64,000 bases of DNA from CBDBJK01 sp965206395 (GTDB taxonomy: Bacteria; Chloroflexota; Dehalococcoidia; Lucifugimonadales; CATOSD01): assembly GCA_965206395.1 (NCBI GenBank), contig CBDBJK010000032.1, positions 62,001 to 126,000 on the forward strand, given 5' to 3'. The notes beneath the pieces are model-generated. The model had not been told where the DNA came from and searched no databases. It saw nothing but the letters and a program-made list of their open reading frames with translations. Shown here in pieces: positions 24,910 through 33,691 of the stretch; position 1 is the stretch's first letter, and each line of letters starts with the position of its first letter. The position numbers were made by a program, and so were the translations under genes.

Positions 24910-25707
24910 CTATTTGAGTCCTGTCAGGAATTCCGTTACTGTATCTATGAACTCTTGCGGCTTCTCGATGGCTGGCGAATGTCCGCAATGATCGATGACT
25001 TTCAGAGTGGCGTTAGGTAATGCCTGCTGGTAAAGCTCACCGCAGTTGAGGGGCACGATAGCGTCTTGCCTACCCCATACGATCAAGCCTGGGGTGGTCA
25101 CCTTCTTCAAGTAATGCGGCAGACTGGGGTTGTACATGTAAGGCTTCCAGCACAATCGAGAGGCCATCTCCCGGTTGGAGTGGTCTGTAAATTGCTCCTC
25201 GGGCGTCGTCTCTCGGTTGTACTGATCGTAGTTGGGCACCTGAGAGGGATCATAGAACCTCAGCTTCGCTCTGGTCTCCGCCGAAACCATGAAGATTTCG
25301 GCGATTTCCCCTTGCTCTGGTCGGATGCCCACCGCGTCAATCAGAATCATGCCCTTCAGGTTGTGTTGACTCATGGCCGCCATTTCGGCCGCGACCCAGC
25401 CGCCCATAGAGGAACCCACGAGGATGTATTCGTCTAACCCCATTTGTTGGGTCATCTCTATGTTAAAGTGCGCCATATCGGTGATAGTGTAGACCCAATC
25501 TGGCCGCTCTGTCCCGTTAAATCCCGGCATTGAAGGAGCGCTGACCGTAAAATGCTGGGCCAGGGCCTCATGATACGGTTGCCAGCCAGCGTTACCTCCA
25601 GCACCATGGAGGAACAGCAGAGGTGGGCCGGAGCCGCCCGAAAACATTTGGACTTCGGTTTCGCCTACTACTAGCGTGGACTCGTTTGCGCTTCTGGTCG
25701 CTGTCAT
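24910..25707 (-). CDS. alpha/beta hydrolase (MhpC-like)
   Basis: A 265-residue hydrolase: oxyanion region PPLLFLHGAGGNAGW, nucleophile elbow LVGSSMGGWVAAEM, acid in VWGRQDAIVP and catalytic His in DHCGHSPAIEKPQEF. The cap between them contains Tyr/Pro-rich sequence typical of C-C bond or ester hydrolases. It is transcribed with the FMN monooxygenase downstream; a monooxygenase-hydrolase sequence such as Baeyer-Villiger ester formation and cleavage is possible but unproven. Confidence 0.86.
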   Translation of the reverse strand: MTATRSANESTLVVGETEVQMFSGGSGPPLLFLHGAGGNAGWQPYHEALAQHFTVSAPSMPGFNGTERPDWVYTITDMAHFNIEMTQQMGLDEYILVGSSMGGWVAAEMAAMSQHNLKGMILIDAVGIRPEQGEIAEIFMVSAETRAKLRFYDPSQVPNYDQYNRETTPEEQFTDHSNREMASRLCWKPYMYNPSLPHYLKKVTTPGLIVWGRQDAIVPLNCGELYQQALPNATLKVIDHCGHSPAIEKPQEFIDTVTEFLTGLK

Positions 25708-26149
25708 CTCTCTATCACCACTCCTGAATAGACTGGCTCACAGAATCCTTCATAAGGGTTGCCGCCTTCACCGCATCCGTCCACGGAAGGACTGAAACGA
25801 TGGAAACTAGCCTTTGTTTTCCTCCTAAGGACGGAAGCCTCTAGATGCGGGATAGGCTGAACTCTGATCGATCCTATTGCTAGAATGTGCTGATTCTGTT
25901 ACAAAAACCTCTGACTGTCAAGTTGAGATTCCCGATGGAAGGTTTTGTTAACGCCTTGTTGGTGGCAATGAGACACACCATTACAATCGCCATCGCCATG
26001 TGTAGGCCTTTATTCATCCGAGCATCGCCTTCCGCTCCCTCAAATCCATACAGGTTACCTGGAACTATGCGGTGTTGAATGGCTCGAAAGCTGCAGTTAA
26101 AGAGATAGACCTCCAACACTTTCCATTCTGGATGCATCACCAATGCAGC
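25708..26149 (+). other. intergenic region, no gene supported
   Basis: The spacer between the hydrolase and the end of the ABC exporter operon. A short frame on the minus strand has no family features or Shine-Dalgarno sequence. A small inverted repeat TCCGT/ACGGA lies near 25780. TGCTAGAAT at 25878-25886 resembles an extended -10 but faces no forward gene. Confidence 0.35.
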
Positions 26150-28069
26150 CTAATTGTTATCTGTTGAGACTGCCGCCGTCGCTCCTGCTACGTCACTTCG
26201 CGCAATAGGTTCGTCTTGAATCAAGCCATAGTTTACGGTATGAAGTCGAGCATAAACTCCGTTCCTGCTCAGAAGCTCGAGGTGGTTGCCCGTTTCCACC
26301 ACCCTTCCTTTATCCAACACTACTATCTTATCGGCGTTGCGAATGGTGGAGAGGCGATGGGCGATAACGATAGAGGTACGGCCTTCTAAAACACGCTTTA
26401 GAGCTGCCTGAATCAGAATCTCGGTATGTGTATCGATATTGGCAGTGGCCTCATCCAGAACGAGAATCCGAGGATTGCCCACGATGGCGCGAGCAAAGCT
26501 GACCAACTGGCGCTGCCCGACACTAAGGTTGGTGCCCCTTTCTGCGAGTATTGTGTCGTAGCCGTTTTCTAGCGTCATAATGAACTCGTGGGCTCCTACG
26601 ACTTTGGCAGCGTCAACCATAGCGTCATAGCTCGCCTCCTCGTGGTTAAAGAGAATGTTTTCCTTCACTGTGCCAGAGAAAAGGTAAGGCTCCTGCAAGA
26701 CCATACTCATCTGTCCCACGAGGGAGGCCCGAGTCACCTCACGCATGTCATGCCCATCTACGGTTATCCTTCCTTCGGTCACGTCTGCGAAACGGTGTAT
26801 CAACGTTACGAACGTGCTCTTGCCAGCCCCTGTAGACCCCACCAGGGCCACATTTTCTCCTGGTTTGATTGCGAGATTGATGTCCTTTAGAACATCGATC
26901 TCGGGGACGTAATGAAAGCTAACCCCTTCGAACTTTATTTCGCCCTGGATCTGAGGCATTTCGATGGCATCTGGAGCGTCTTGCACTTCGGGATTGAGGT
27001 CAATTACCTCGAATATTCTCACCCCTGCTGCCATTGCGCGCTGGAGCTGGCTGTACTGCATCGTGAGGTTACGAATTGGCTCAAAGAATCGCTGAATCCA
27101 CAAGGCGAACGCTACCAACACGCCCCACTCCAGGTTACCGTCCATAGCCATAGTGCCTCCCAAGACGATGATAACACCTATGGATATACCGGTCAGAGTT
27201 TCGACCATAGGCTGAAGGCCGCCGGAGAAGCGACTCGCCTGCAGGTTGGCATCAAGGTGCTCGTAGTTTAGCTCTTTAAAGTGTTTCAGGTTCTCATCTT
27301 GCCGATTTAGGCTCTCTACTACTCGCACGCCGGTTATGTTCTGATTGTACTCGCCATTTATCATAGCGATGGCTCTTCTTATGCGCATAAAGGAACGTTT
27401 TGCGAAGCGCTGCCAGTAGCCCAGGATGAAAAAGAGCACCGGTATTACGCTCATGCAGACCAGGGCCAGACGCCAGTCGATAATCAACATGGCTATCACT
27501 ATACCCAGCAGACTCATGATATCCGCCAAACTCTGCACGAGAAGCTCAAAGGTCTCCTGAAGCTGGAGGACATCACTCGAACTCCGGGACATAATCCGCC
27601 CTACGGGTGTACGGTGGAAGAATGAGGGGGAAAGACTCTGAAGGTGGCCGAACATCTGAGTCCGTAAGGAGTATAGAACTCCCTGTCCTACTTTGGGAAT
27701 ATAGACGAACTGAAGATAGTTAGCCCCGAAAAGCACCAGGGTCATGATGAGAAAGGCGAGGCCAAGCATATGCAGACGCCAAATGTCACCTTCGTTGATG
27801 GCCCAGTTGATGCCGAACATTAGAAACAGTGGGATGCTCACAGTCGACAACGTGTAGACAAAAACGGAGACAACGGCCAGGATAGCATCCTTTTTGAACG
27901 GGCCTATATAGGTGGCCAGGCGCATGACTACTTTGTGATCGTAGGCGCTTCCTACTATACCCTCATCTGTTAAGTTATCCATGTTGGGTGAGGATATTCC
28001 TCCAGCAGTAAGGCCCTTCATGTTGCCCATCATGCCCCCAAAGCCGCCTCCGAAGTTACCACCTCTCAT
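26150..28069 (-). CDS. ABC exporter half-transporter (ABCB type), catalytic-site partner
   Basis: A 639-residue protein. It opens with a Gly/Met-rich cytoplasmic stretch (FGGGFGGMMGNMKG), then six membrane helices (about 65-350) and a nucleotide-binding domain: Walker A ALVGSTGAGKSTF, signature LSVGQRQLV, Walker B ILVLDEATANID, switch IVIAHRLST. The signature LSVGQ deviates from LSGGQ while Walker B keeps the catalytic Glu. ATG directly follows the TAA of the first exporter gene, with GGAGGTAAC before it, so the two are translationally coupled. Cargo is probably lipid or drug; not determinable. Confidence 0.92.
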   Translation of the reverse strand: MRGGNFGGGFGGMMGNMKGLTAGGISSPNMDNLTDEGIVGSAYDHKVVMRLATYIGPFKKDAILAVVSVFVYTLSTVSIPLFLMFGINWAINEGDIWRLHMLGLAFLIMTLVLFGANYLQFVYIPKVGQGVLYSLRTQMFGHLQSLSPSFFHRTPVGRIMSRSSSDVLQLQETFELLVQSLADIMSLLGIVIAMLIIDWRLALVCMSVIPVLFFILGYWQRFAKRSFMRIRRAIAMINGEYNQNITGVRVVESLNRQDENLKHFKELNYEHLDANLQASRFSGGLQPMVETLTGISIGVIIVLGGTMAMDGNLEWGVLVAFALWIQRFFEPIRNLTMQYSQLQRAMAAGVRIFEVIDLNPEVQDAPDAIEMPQIQGEIKFEGVSFHYVPEIDVLKDINLAIKPGENVALVGSTGAGKSTFVTLIHRFADVTEGRITVDGHDMREVTRASLVGQMSMVLQEPYLFSGTVKENILFNHEEASYDAMVDAAKVVGAHEFIMTLENGYDTILAERGTNLSVGQRQLVSFARAIVGNPRILVLDEATANIDTHTEILIQAALKRVLEGRTSIVIAHRLSTIRNADKIVVLDKGRVVETGNHLELLSRNGVYARLHTVNYGLIQDEPIARSDVAGATAAVSTDNN

Positions 28070-29872
28070 TTAATTGTTACCTCCATTGTCCGCAGCAACG
28101 GCTGCATCGAGCAGAATCTCTTCCTGGGGTCGTAGCTGCAACTCGTAGATGTCCTGGTAAATACCACCCTGGTCGATAAGCTCCTGGTGAGTTCCTCGCT
28201 CTACAATCTTTCCATCCTTGAGCACAAGGATGATGTCCGCCTCCCGCACTGTACTCAGGCGATGAGCAATTACGAACGTAGTCCGGCCTTCCATGACCCC
28301 CTTCATCGCCTTGTGAATCAGACGTTCGGTCTCCACGTCCACGCTGGAGGTGGAATCGTCCAGAATCAGCACCGGAGGGTCAAGCAAAACGGTTCGCGCT
28401 ATGGATAAGCGCTGCCTCTGGCCTCCCGAAAGTGTCACTCCTCGCTCTCCAACCCAGGTATCGTATCCCCCAGGGAGGCTCTCGATGTGGTCATGAAGCT
28501 GGGCTACTTTGGCAGCATTGACAACATCTTCGTCAGAGGCGTTTATCGCTCCATAAGAAATATTATCTCTTATGCCAGCGGAGAAGAGGAACACATCTTG
28601 CTGCACGATTCCCACGTTCCGCCGTAGTGAGGCCAGAGTGAAGTCACGTATATCATTCCCATCTATGGTAATCTGTCCTTCAGTAACTTCGTAGAATCGA
28701 GGCAAGAGATTAACCACTGTGCTTTTGCCACTCCCAGGAGCGCCCAGGAGCGCTACTACCGACCCTGGGGGTACGGATATTTCCAGGTTTTTCAATGCTG
28801 GAACTCGATCGTCGTACGAAAACGAAACATCGTTGAACTGTACGTGCCCCTTGGCTCGACCCATATCCCTGGCATCGGGCTTCTCTTCCACGGGTGACTG
28901 CGCATCCAGCACATCGAAGATCCTTTGTCCTGATGACATGGCCCGTGAAAAGGTGGCAATGACAAATGCTGACATGCGAATGGGGAAGAAAAGCTGCCCT
29001 AAATAGAGGACGAACTTGGTCAATCCCCCGGCGGTCAGGTCCCCTCGAATTACCTCCCATCCCCCATACCACATCACGATACCCAGGGCCAGGGTGAAGT
29101 AAAAGGTCATCCACGCGCTATTAGTCCCTTGGGTTCTTTCGTTTTTGTAATACTCTTCGCGTAGTTCCTGCGCTTTCTTGGCGAATTTCTTCTTCTCGTG
29201 TTCTTCGGCAGCGAAGGCCTTCACAACGTGGATGCCTTCCAGGTTCTCCTGCATGACCGTAACCATCTGGCCCATGATTTGCTGTACCTTCAGCCACATG
29301 AGCCTTAGCCTGATCATGATTAATGCGGACCTATACACGAGGAAAGGTACGAAAATCAGGCTTATCAATGCTAGCTCCCAATTCAGGAAGACCAACAGAC
29401 CAGTGATGGCTACCACTCTGATAACTAACTCGAGGGAACGGATCAGCCCCATCATAACGAAGCGGCGCACGGCCTCGATGTCGGAAGTTACCTTGGACAT
29501 GAGGTTGCCAGTATGCTCATTGTCATGGAAAGCAAAACTAAGATGTTGGAGCTTATCGTATATCTGGTTTCGCAGGTCGTAAGAAACTTTTTGAGAAAGG
29601 GAATCAGTGGTATATGTGCGAGCGAAGTCGAAAATGCCTCGCATAATGCTCGCGCCCAACAGGGCCAGAGCTATCAACACGAGAGTATTACGACCAGCCT
29701 CTGCTGAAATAAGCCTTCCATCTTCAACTGTTACTAATCTATCGATGGACTCGCCGAACAGGTACGGAATGAACAAGGAAAATCCAATGGCAGCGAAGAA
29801 GGTCAAGTAGGCCGATATGAGGCGGGCACGATAATACCACGTCATTCTTGTGATTCTGATTAAGATGCTCAT
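28070..29872 (-). CDS. ABC exporter half-transporter (ABCB type), degenerate-site partner
   Basis: A 600-residue protein with six membrane helices in the first ~320 residues and a nucleotide-binding domain: Walker A LLGAPGSGKSTVVNL, signature TLSGGQRQRLS, Walker B VLILDDSTSSVD, switch FVIAHRLSTV. Asp replaces the catalytic Glu after Walker B. Together with the altered LSVGQ of its partner, this gives one degenerate and one intact ATP site, as in heterodimeric exporters such as TM287/288 and BmrCD. First gene of the two-gene operon; an IS3 copy lies about 80 bases upstream and may affect its promoter. Confidence 0.92.
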   Translation of the reverse strand: MSILIRITRMTWYYRARLISAYLTFFAAIGFSLFIPYLFGESIDRLVTVEDGRLISAEAGRNTLVLIALALLGASIMRGIFDFARTYTTDSLSQKVSYDLRNQIYDKLQHLSFAFHDNEHTGNLMSKVTSDIEAVRRFVMMGLIRSLELVIRVVAITGLLVFLNWELALISLIFVPFLVYRSALIMIRLRLMWLKVQQIMGQMVTVMQENLEGIHVVKAFAAEEHEKKKFAKKAQELREEYYKNERTQGTNSAWMTFYFTLALGIVMWYGGWEVIRGDLTAGGLTKFVLYLGQLFFPIRMSAFVIATFSRAMSSGQRIFDVLDAQSPVEEKPDARDMGRAKGHVQFNDVSFSYDDRVPALKNLEISVPPGSVVALLGAPGSGKSTVVNLLPRFYEVTEGQITIDGNDIRDFTLASLRRNVGIVQQDVFLFSAGIRDNISYGAINASDEDVVNAAKVAQLHDHIESLPGGYDTWVGERGVTLSGGQRQRLSIARTVLLDPPVLILDDSTSSVDVETERLIHKAMKGVMEGRTTFVIAHRLSTVREADIILVLKDGKIVERGTHQELIDQGGIYQDIYELQLRPQEEILLDAAVAADNGGNN

Positions 29873-29970
29873 CTAACTCTTAACATTACCCCCTCTTCAG
29901 GAAGTGCATATTTCGCTTATGAACGAAAATTGTGTAGGGCCGAATTTGCCCTTTAAGGTGGACCCCATTA

Positions 29971-30906
29971 TTAAGACAGCACGAGGGCTAAATTAAGAGA
30001 GTCTCCCACCCCTGCGCTAGGTTTCACCAAGCCCGATGGCAGCCCTGCTTCTTCAGCTGCTGCTCCCCTTTCTTCCTGGCCATGTTGGTACACCTCTGCT
30101 GGGGTCCGGTAGCCCAAAGCCTGGTGAGGCCTCTGCCGGTTGTAGAACTCCAGGTAGGCATTGATCCCAGTTCGGGCCTCGGCGACGGTCTGGTAAGCTT
30201 TCAGATACGCCTCCTCGTACTTGATGCTCCGCCACAGCCGCTCCACGAAGATGTTGTCCAGGTACCTACCCTTACCATCCATGCTGACCTGGACCCTCTG
30301 CTCCTGCAACGTCTGGGTAAAGGCCTCACTGGTGAACTGACTCCCCTGGTCGGTGTTGAATATCTCCGGTCGTCCCTTACCCAGGGCTTCCTCCAACGCC
30401 GCCACGCAGAAGCTGGTGTCCATGGTGTTGGAGAGCTTCCAGGCCAGCACGTGCCGGCTGTGCCAGTCCATGATGGCCACCAGGTACAGGAAGCCCTTCG
30501 CCATGGGGATGTAGGTGATGTCCGCGGCCCAGACCTGGTCGACCCGATTAACCTCCACTCCCTTCAGCAGATAGGGAAAGATCCGGTGTCCCGGCGCTGG
30601 TTTGCTGGTGTTGGGACGCCGGTAGATGGCTTCCAGACCCATCAACCGCATCAGCCTTCGAACCCTTTTTCGGCTCACCAGATAGCCCTGTTGCAGCAGC
30701 CAGGCCTTCATCTTCCTGGAGCCGTAGAAGGAGGTCTTCAAATACTGACGGTCCATCAGGGCCATCAACTCCAGGTCTTCTGCCCTGGTCGGTACCGGCC
30801 GGTAGTACACCGAGGCCCGGCTGACGTCCAGCAGGATACATTGACGCACCAAAGACAGCTGCTGGTGGTCTCGGTCTATCATGGCTCGCCGTATGCTGCG
30901 ACTCAT
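29971..30906 (-). CDS. IS3-type transposase OrfB (copy 2)
   Basis: 311 residues, differing from copy 1 at two positions (TSFYG for TPFYG, EEAYLK for EEVYLK). The DDE residues are intact. Confidence 0.9.
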   Translation of the reverse strand: MSRSIRRAMIDRDHQQLSLVRQCILLDVSRASVYYRPVPTRAEDLELMALMDRQYLKTSFYGSRKMKAWLLQQGYLVSRKRVRRLMRLMGLEAIYRRPNTSKPAPGHRIFPYLLKGVEVNRVDQVWAADITYIPMAKGFLYLVAIMDWHSRHVLAWKLSNTMDTSFCVAALEEALGKGRPEIFNTDQGSQFTSEAFTQTLQEQRVQVSMDGKGRYLDNIFVERLWRSIKYEEAYLKAYQTVAEARTGINAYLEFYNRQRPHQALGYRTPAEVYQHGQEERGAAAEEAGLPSGLVKPSAGVGDSLNLALVLS

Positions 30907-31187
30907 AGACCGGACCTTTCCGACAAAAAATCGCGTTCCACCTTCAGCTGGCCGATGTGCCGGTAGAGGTGGTTAATCTGAGCTTCCTTGGCTTTCTCCT
31001 AGGATTTCTGATTGGTGGCAAATAGCTCCGGGGCTCCTTCCACCAGGGCCCTTTTCCAGGCGTGAATCTGACTGGGATGGACCTCAAATCGGCTGGCCAG
31101 CTGGGCGATGGTCTCTTCCCCCGCAAGGGCGGCCAGGGCCACCTTGGCCTTGAACGCCGGACTGTGCTTATTCCTCGTCTGCTTCAT
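30903..31187 (-). pseudogene. IS3-type transposase OrfA with a nonsense mutation (copy 2)
   Basis: Identical to OrfA of copy 1 up to FATNQKS, where CAG has become TAG (near 31000). Without the OrfA C-terminus and the overlap, OrfB of this copy would not be produced normally. Confidence 0.85.
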
Positions 31188-31275
31188 GTCCTGCTCCTTC
31201 ACGTCGGTTAGTTGCCGGTTATTTTAGGAGCTGGACTCTCTCTTAGCCAGTTGTCTAGTTTTTGGGTACCACCTG

Positions 31276-31580
31276 AGCCCTATTCTCTGGTGGGCATTAT
31301 ACGCTTGACTAATCGTTATGTCTAACTGCTGTTCGGGACATAGGCAGGTGTGATGGCTTACTGACAAGGGTCGGGGCATCTCGCACATTCGATTCCAACC
31401 GTTTCACACCCGATTCCTCACCAAGTGTGGACTTTGTTTGTGCTAATCTGAAGCCACTCAAGGCTGGTGAATTCTCTTGGTGGTCTTATTTGCCATAGTC
31501 TCTCATAGTGCGCATACCACAGAACGCCCGGCGTTGCCCTCGCGTCGTCACGCGTCGGCTATTCAGCAGGTCAGAGCGAT
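31276..31580 (+). other. intergenic region, no feature recognised
   Basis: About 305 bases between IS3 copy 2 and the hypothetical membrane-anchored protein. No coding frame, tRNA or hairpin stands out. Confidence 0.35.
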
Positions 31581-32180
31581 ATGATGGATTGGATAGCAAC
31601 CGTACTTGGCGTCGTTGCCGTAAGCATGGCGGGTTCCTCTCTTTTCGTTGCAGTCAGGAGTTCGAAAGAGGCTGCTCGAAGCGGAGAGGCGGCGCTAAGA
31701 GGCGCTGAGGCCGCGCGGGCTACCGCGTCTGTCGTCTCCAGAGAGTCGGCGATGAGAACGAGGCCCTGGACTGCCATATCAAGCATCGAGTTCAGCGAAG
31801 GCCAGAACGCACGCCTCTTCCCAGACGGCGTGTTGACCGTCAAATACCACAACACAGGCTCCCTTCCCGCGCACTCGCTTGATCTGGACTTGACTCTCCA
31901 GCCCTCTAATGACCAAGCGCTCGATTGCGACAAGGCTCCTGTTACGGGCAAATGCGACCTGGGCGGGGTTCTCCCGAACGAGGCGAGCGACAGGCATATC
32001 CCACTTCCGACGGCACCTCGTTATCGAGTCTGGAAGCAACAAAAGCTCAAAATCGCCTTTGTGGGCTGCATACAATATAAGTCCGGCATGACTGAGTACC
32101 GCACCTGCTTCGAAGGACACCTGTCCTTCGCTCAGGGAGATGCAATCCCCGTTACCTGGGCCAACACAGAGATGATCTAA
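31581..32180 (+). CDS. hypothetical protein with N-terminal membrane anchor
   Basis: A 199-residue protein that I cannot assign to a family. One N-terminal hydrophobic helix (WIATVLGVVAVSMAGSSLFV) is followed by an Ala/Arg/Glu-rich helical stretch (AARSGEAALRGAEAARATAS) and then a beta-rich domain with VKYHNTGSLPAHSLDLDLTL and several Cys. The NTGSLPA pattern resembles small Ig-like domains that follow a membrane anchor. No good Shine-Dalgarno sequence is visible. Confidence 0.55.
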   Translation: MMDWIATVLGVVAVSMAGSSLFVAVRSSKEAARSGEAALRGAEAARATASVVSRESAMRTRPWTAISSIEFSEGQNARLFPDGVLTVKYHNTGSLPAHSLDLDLTLQPSNDQALDCDKAPVTGKCDLGGVLPNEASDRHIPLPTAPRYRVWKQQKLKIAFVGCIQYKSGMTEYRTCFEGHLSFAQGDAIPVTWANTEMI

Positions 32181-32289
32181 GCCTCGAAGTCTTGCGCAGG
32201 ACTCTCAAACCCCCTTTGCCTCGCTCTGAAAGCCTTTTCACCAGACGTTTACCATTTCATCCCCTGCTCATTCATATTCGTTATGTAAC

Positions 32290-32389
32290 CTATGTATATG
32301 GGCAGTGAGAGTGCTATACGACGACACTTCTGGACTCACGAAGGCCTACCCCCATTGAGTGTCCAGAGCCTCACTGCCCATACATATAG
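32290..32389 (+). repeat. 100-bp long inverted repeat / extended hairpin
   Basis: Arms ATGGGCAGTGAG and CTCACTGCCCAT, extended by ATA-rich tails, enclose about 60 bases. Inside, TCTGGACTCA and TGAGTGTCCAGA form a second imperfect stem, so most of the segment can fold into one long hairpin. No T-tract follows. It precedes a possible 46-residue membrane protein. It may be a small non-autonomous repeat or an RNA structure. Confidence 0.5.
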
Positions 32390-32418
32390 TCATTTCATTT
32401 TGCAGGGGGCTGCTTATC

Positions 32419-32559
32419 ATGTCTTTCATAGTAAAGCGAGGCTTCAGGGCTTCCGCAAAAGGGTCATTGGCCTGCCTGTCCGCTCTGGAAAAGATATGGT
32501 GGCTGTTAAGCGTTCCGGTAACGGCCTTCGCTTGGTGGGCCATGAGCACAGGTAACTGA
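32419..32559 (+). CDS. possible small single-helix membrane protein
   Basis: 46 residues: MSFIVKRGFRASAKGSL..., with one hydrophobic helix, IWWLLSVPVTAFAWWAM. AGGGGG lies about 9 bases before the ATG. No family recognised. The case rests on the helix and ribosome-binding site only. Confidence 0.3.
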   Translation: MSFIVKRGFRASAKGSLACLSALEKIWWLLSVPVTAFAWWAMSTGN

Positions 32560-32703
32560 AATAGGCTTTGCCGGTATCCATGCTCTCCTAATCCCTATGT
32601 CCTCCCTAATCGTCCCTCAGATTGCGCCTGACTTAACGCTGCCTATATGAGACAATAGACCTCCTTAAGGAATCACGGGTTTGACTAAAAGAGGAGGCAG
32701 CGA

Positions 32704-33516
32704 ATGAGTGGCATCTGGCCGAACGACACTCGGTGTGTAGTTATGCTGGGCTTCGACGTGGACGGCGTTTCGGGCGCGATTTACCAAAACCCCGATTCCG
32801 CGCACCTCCCAAGCTTCATGTCTATGCGAGAGTATGGCCCTAGCGTGGCTACGCCCAGAATCCTCGACCTGCTGGACGATTATGATATAAAGGCCAGCTT
32901 CTACGTTCCGGGCTATGTGGCAGAGACGCATGAGGAGTTGGTGTTAGATATCAAGAGCCGAGGCCATGAGTTGGCCCATCATGGCTACATGCACGAGCCG
33001 CCTGCTACCCTGACCAAAGAGCAAGAGGCGGAGGTTCTCGACAAGGGCATTGCCATCATCGAGCGCATCACAGGCGAAAAACCGCTAGGCTACCGCTCGC
33101 CAAGCTGGGAGCTAAGCGAGCATTCCCTCTCGCTCCTTGCGCAGCGAGACTTTCTTTACGACTCCAGCCTGATGGGAAACGACGTTCCTTACCTGGTCGA
33201 TGCCGATGGAAGTCAGATTGTGGAGATTCCAGTCCATTGGGAGCTTGACGACTTTCCGTATTTCAATTACTCCCCGGCGTTAGGGTCTCGCAACCTGATG
33301 GCTAGCCCTGAGCATGTATACCAGGTCTGGTCGGCGGCCTTCGAGGGCATGTACCACTACGGACGCTCCTTTGTTCTGACAATGCACCCCCACGTCATCG
33401 GACGTCCCGGACGCCTGCGAATGCTTGAGCGCCTGATTCGCCACATACGAGAATTCCCTGGCATCGAGTTCATGCGCACCGTTGATGTCGCCCGTACGTT
33501 CATAGCCCTACCCTGA
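32704..33516 (+). CDS. polysaccharide deacetylase (NodB homology) family protein
   Basis: A 270-residue NodB-fold hydrolase. Motif 1 is GFDVDGVSG (catalytic base and metal Asp), motif 2 ELAHHGYMHE (metal His residues), motif 3 LGYRSPSWELSEHSL, and the last conserved His lies in VLTMHPHVIGRPGR. This form, close to PuuE/HP0310-type proteins, acts on amide bonds of small molecules or peptidoglycan; without a signal peptide it is probably cytoplasmic. GAGGAGG precedes the ATG. Transcription ends at the hairpin 84 bases downstream. Confidence 0.88.
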   Translation: MSGIWPNDTRCVVMLGFDVDGVSGAIYQNPDSAHLPSFMSMREYGPSVATPRILDLLDDYDIKASFYVPGYVAETHEELVLDIKSRGHELAHHGYMHEPPATLTKEQEAEVLDKGIAIIERITGEKPLGYRSPSWELSEHSLSLLAQRDFLYDSSLMGNDVPYLVDADGSQIVEIPVHWELDDFPYFNYSPALGSRNLMASPEHVYQVWSAAFEGMYHYGRSFVLTMHPHVIGRPGRLRMLERLIRHIREFPGIEFMRTVDVARTFIALP

Positions 33517-33599
33517 GCAACCTGTCACAGTGACCGTTTCCCTGGTCGCGTAGGCGTTAGCGCCAGTGTGTAGGCGTTTCGTGTCTTAGTCGAAAGCAA

Positions 33600-33624
33600 G
33601 AGGCCCCGGCGACATCGGGGCCTC
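33600..33624 (+). terminator. hairpin terminator between convergent genes
   Basis: Strong stem GAGGCCCCG / CGGGGCCTC with a short loop; the T-tract is weak. It separates the deacetylase (+) and the cupredoxin gene (-). The core GGCCCCGG...CCGGGGCC also forms the terminator near 43.18 kb. Confidence 0.65.
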
Positions 33625-33691
33625 TCCTACTAAAATCGTTGTTCAGGGCGTAATTCGAGCCTCCCGCCCCCTGCTGGAAGCCCTCGTTAAT

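Larger units (their letters stand above)
29954..31275 (-). mobile_element. IS3-family element, copy 2 (about 1322 bp)
   Basis: Almost identical to copy 1 over its whole length. The 4-base duplication is less clear: GCCCT occurs just outside both ends (29948-29952, 31277-31281), a possible duplication. It lies upstream of the ABC exporter operon. Confidence 0.9.

Noticed and set aside
25880..26143. 87-codon minus-strand frame after the ABC exporter operon
   Set aside because: No ribosome-binding site, no family pattern, and an unremarkable composition for non-coding DNA.
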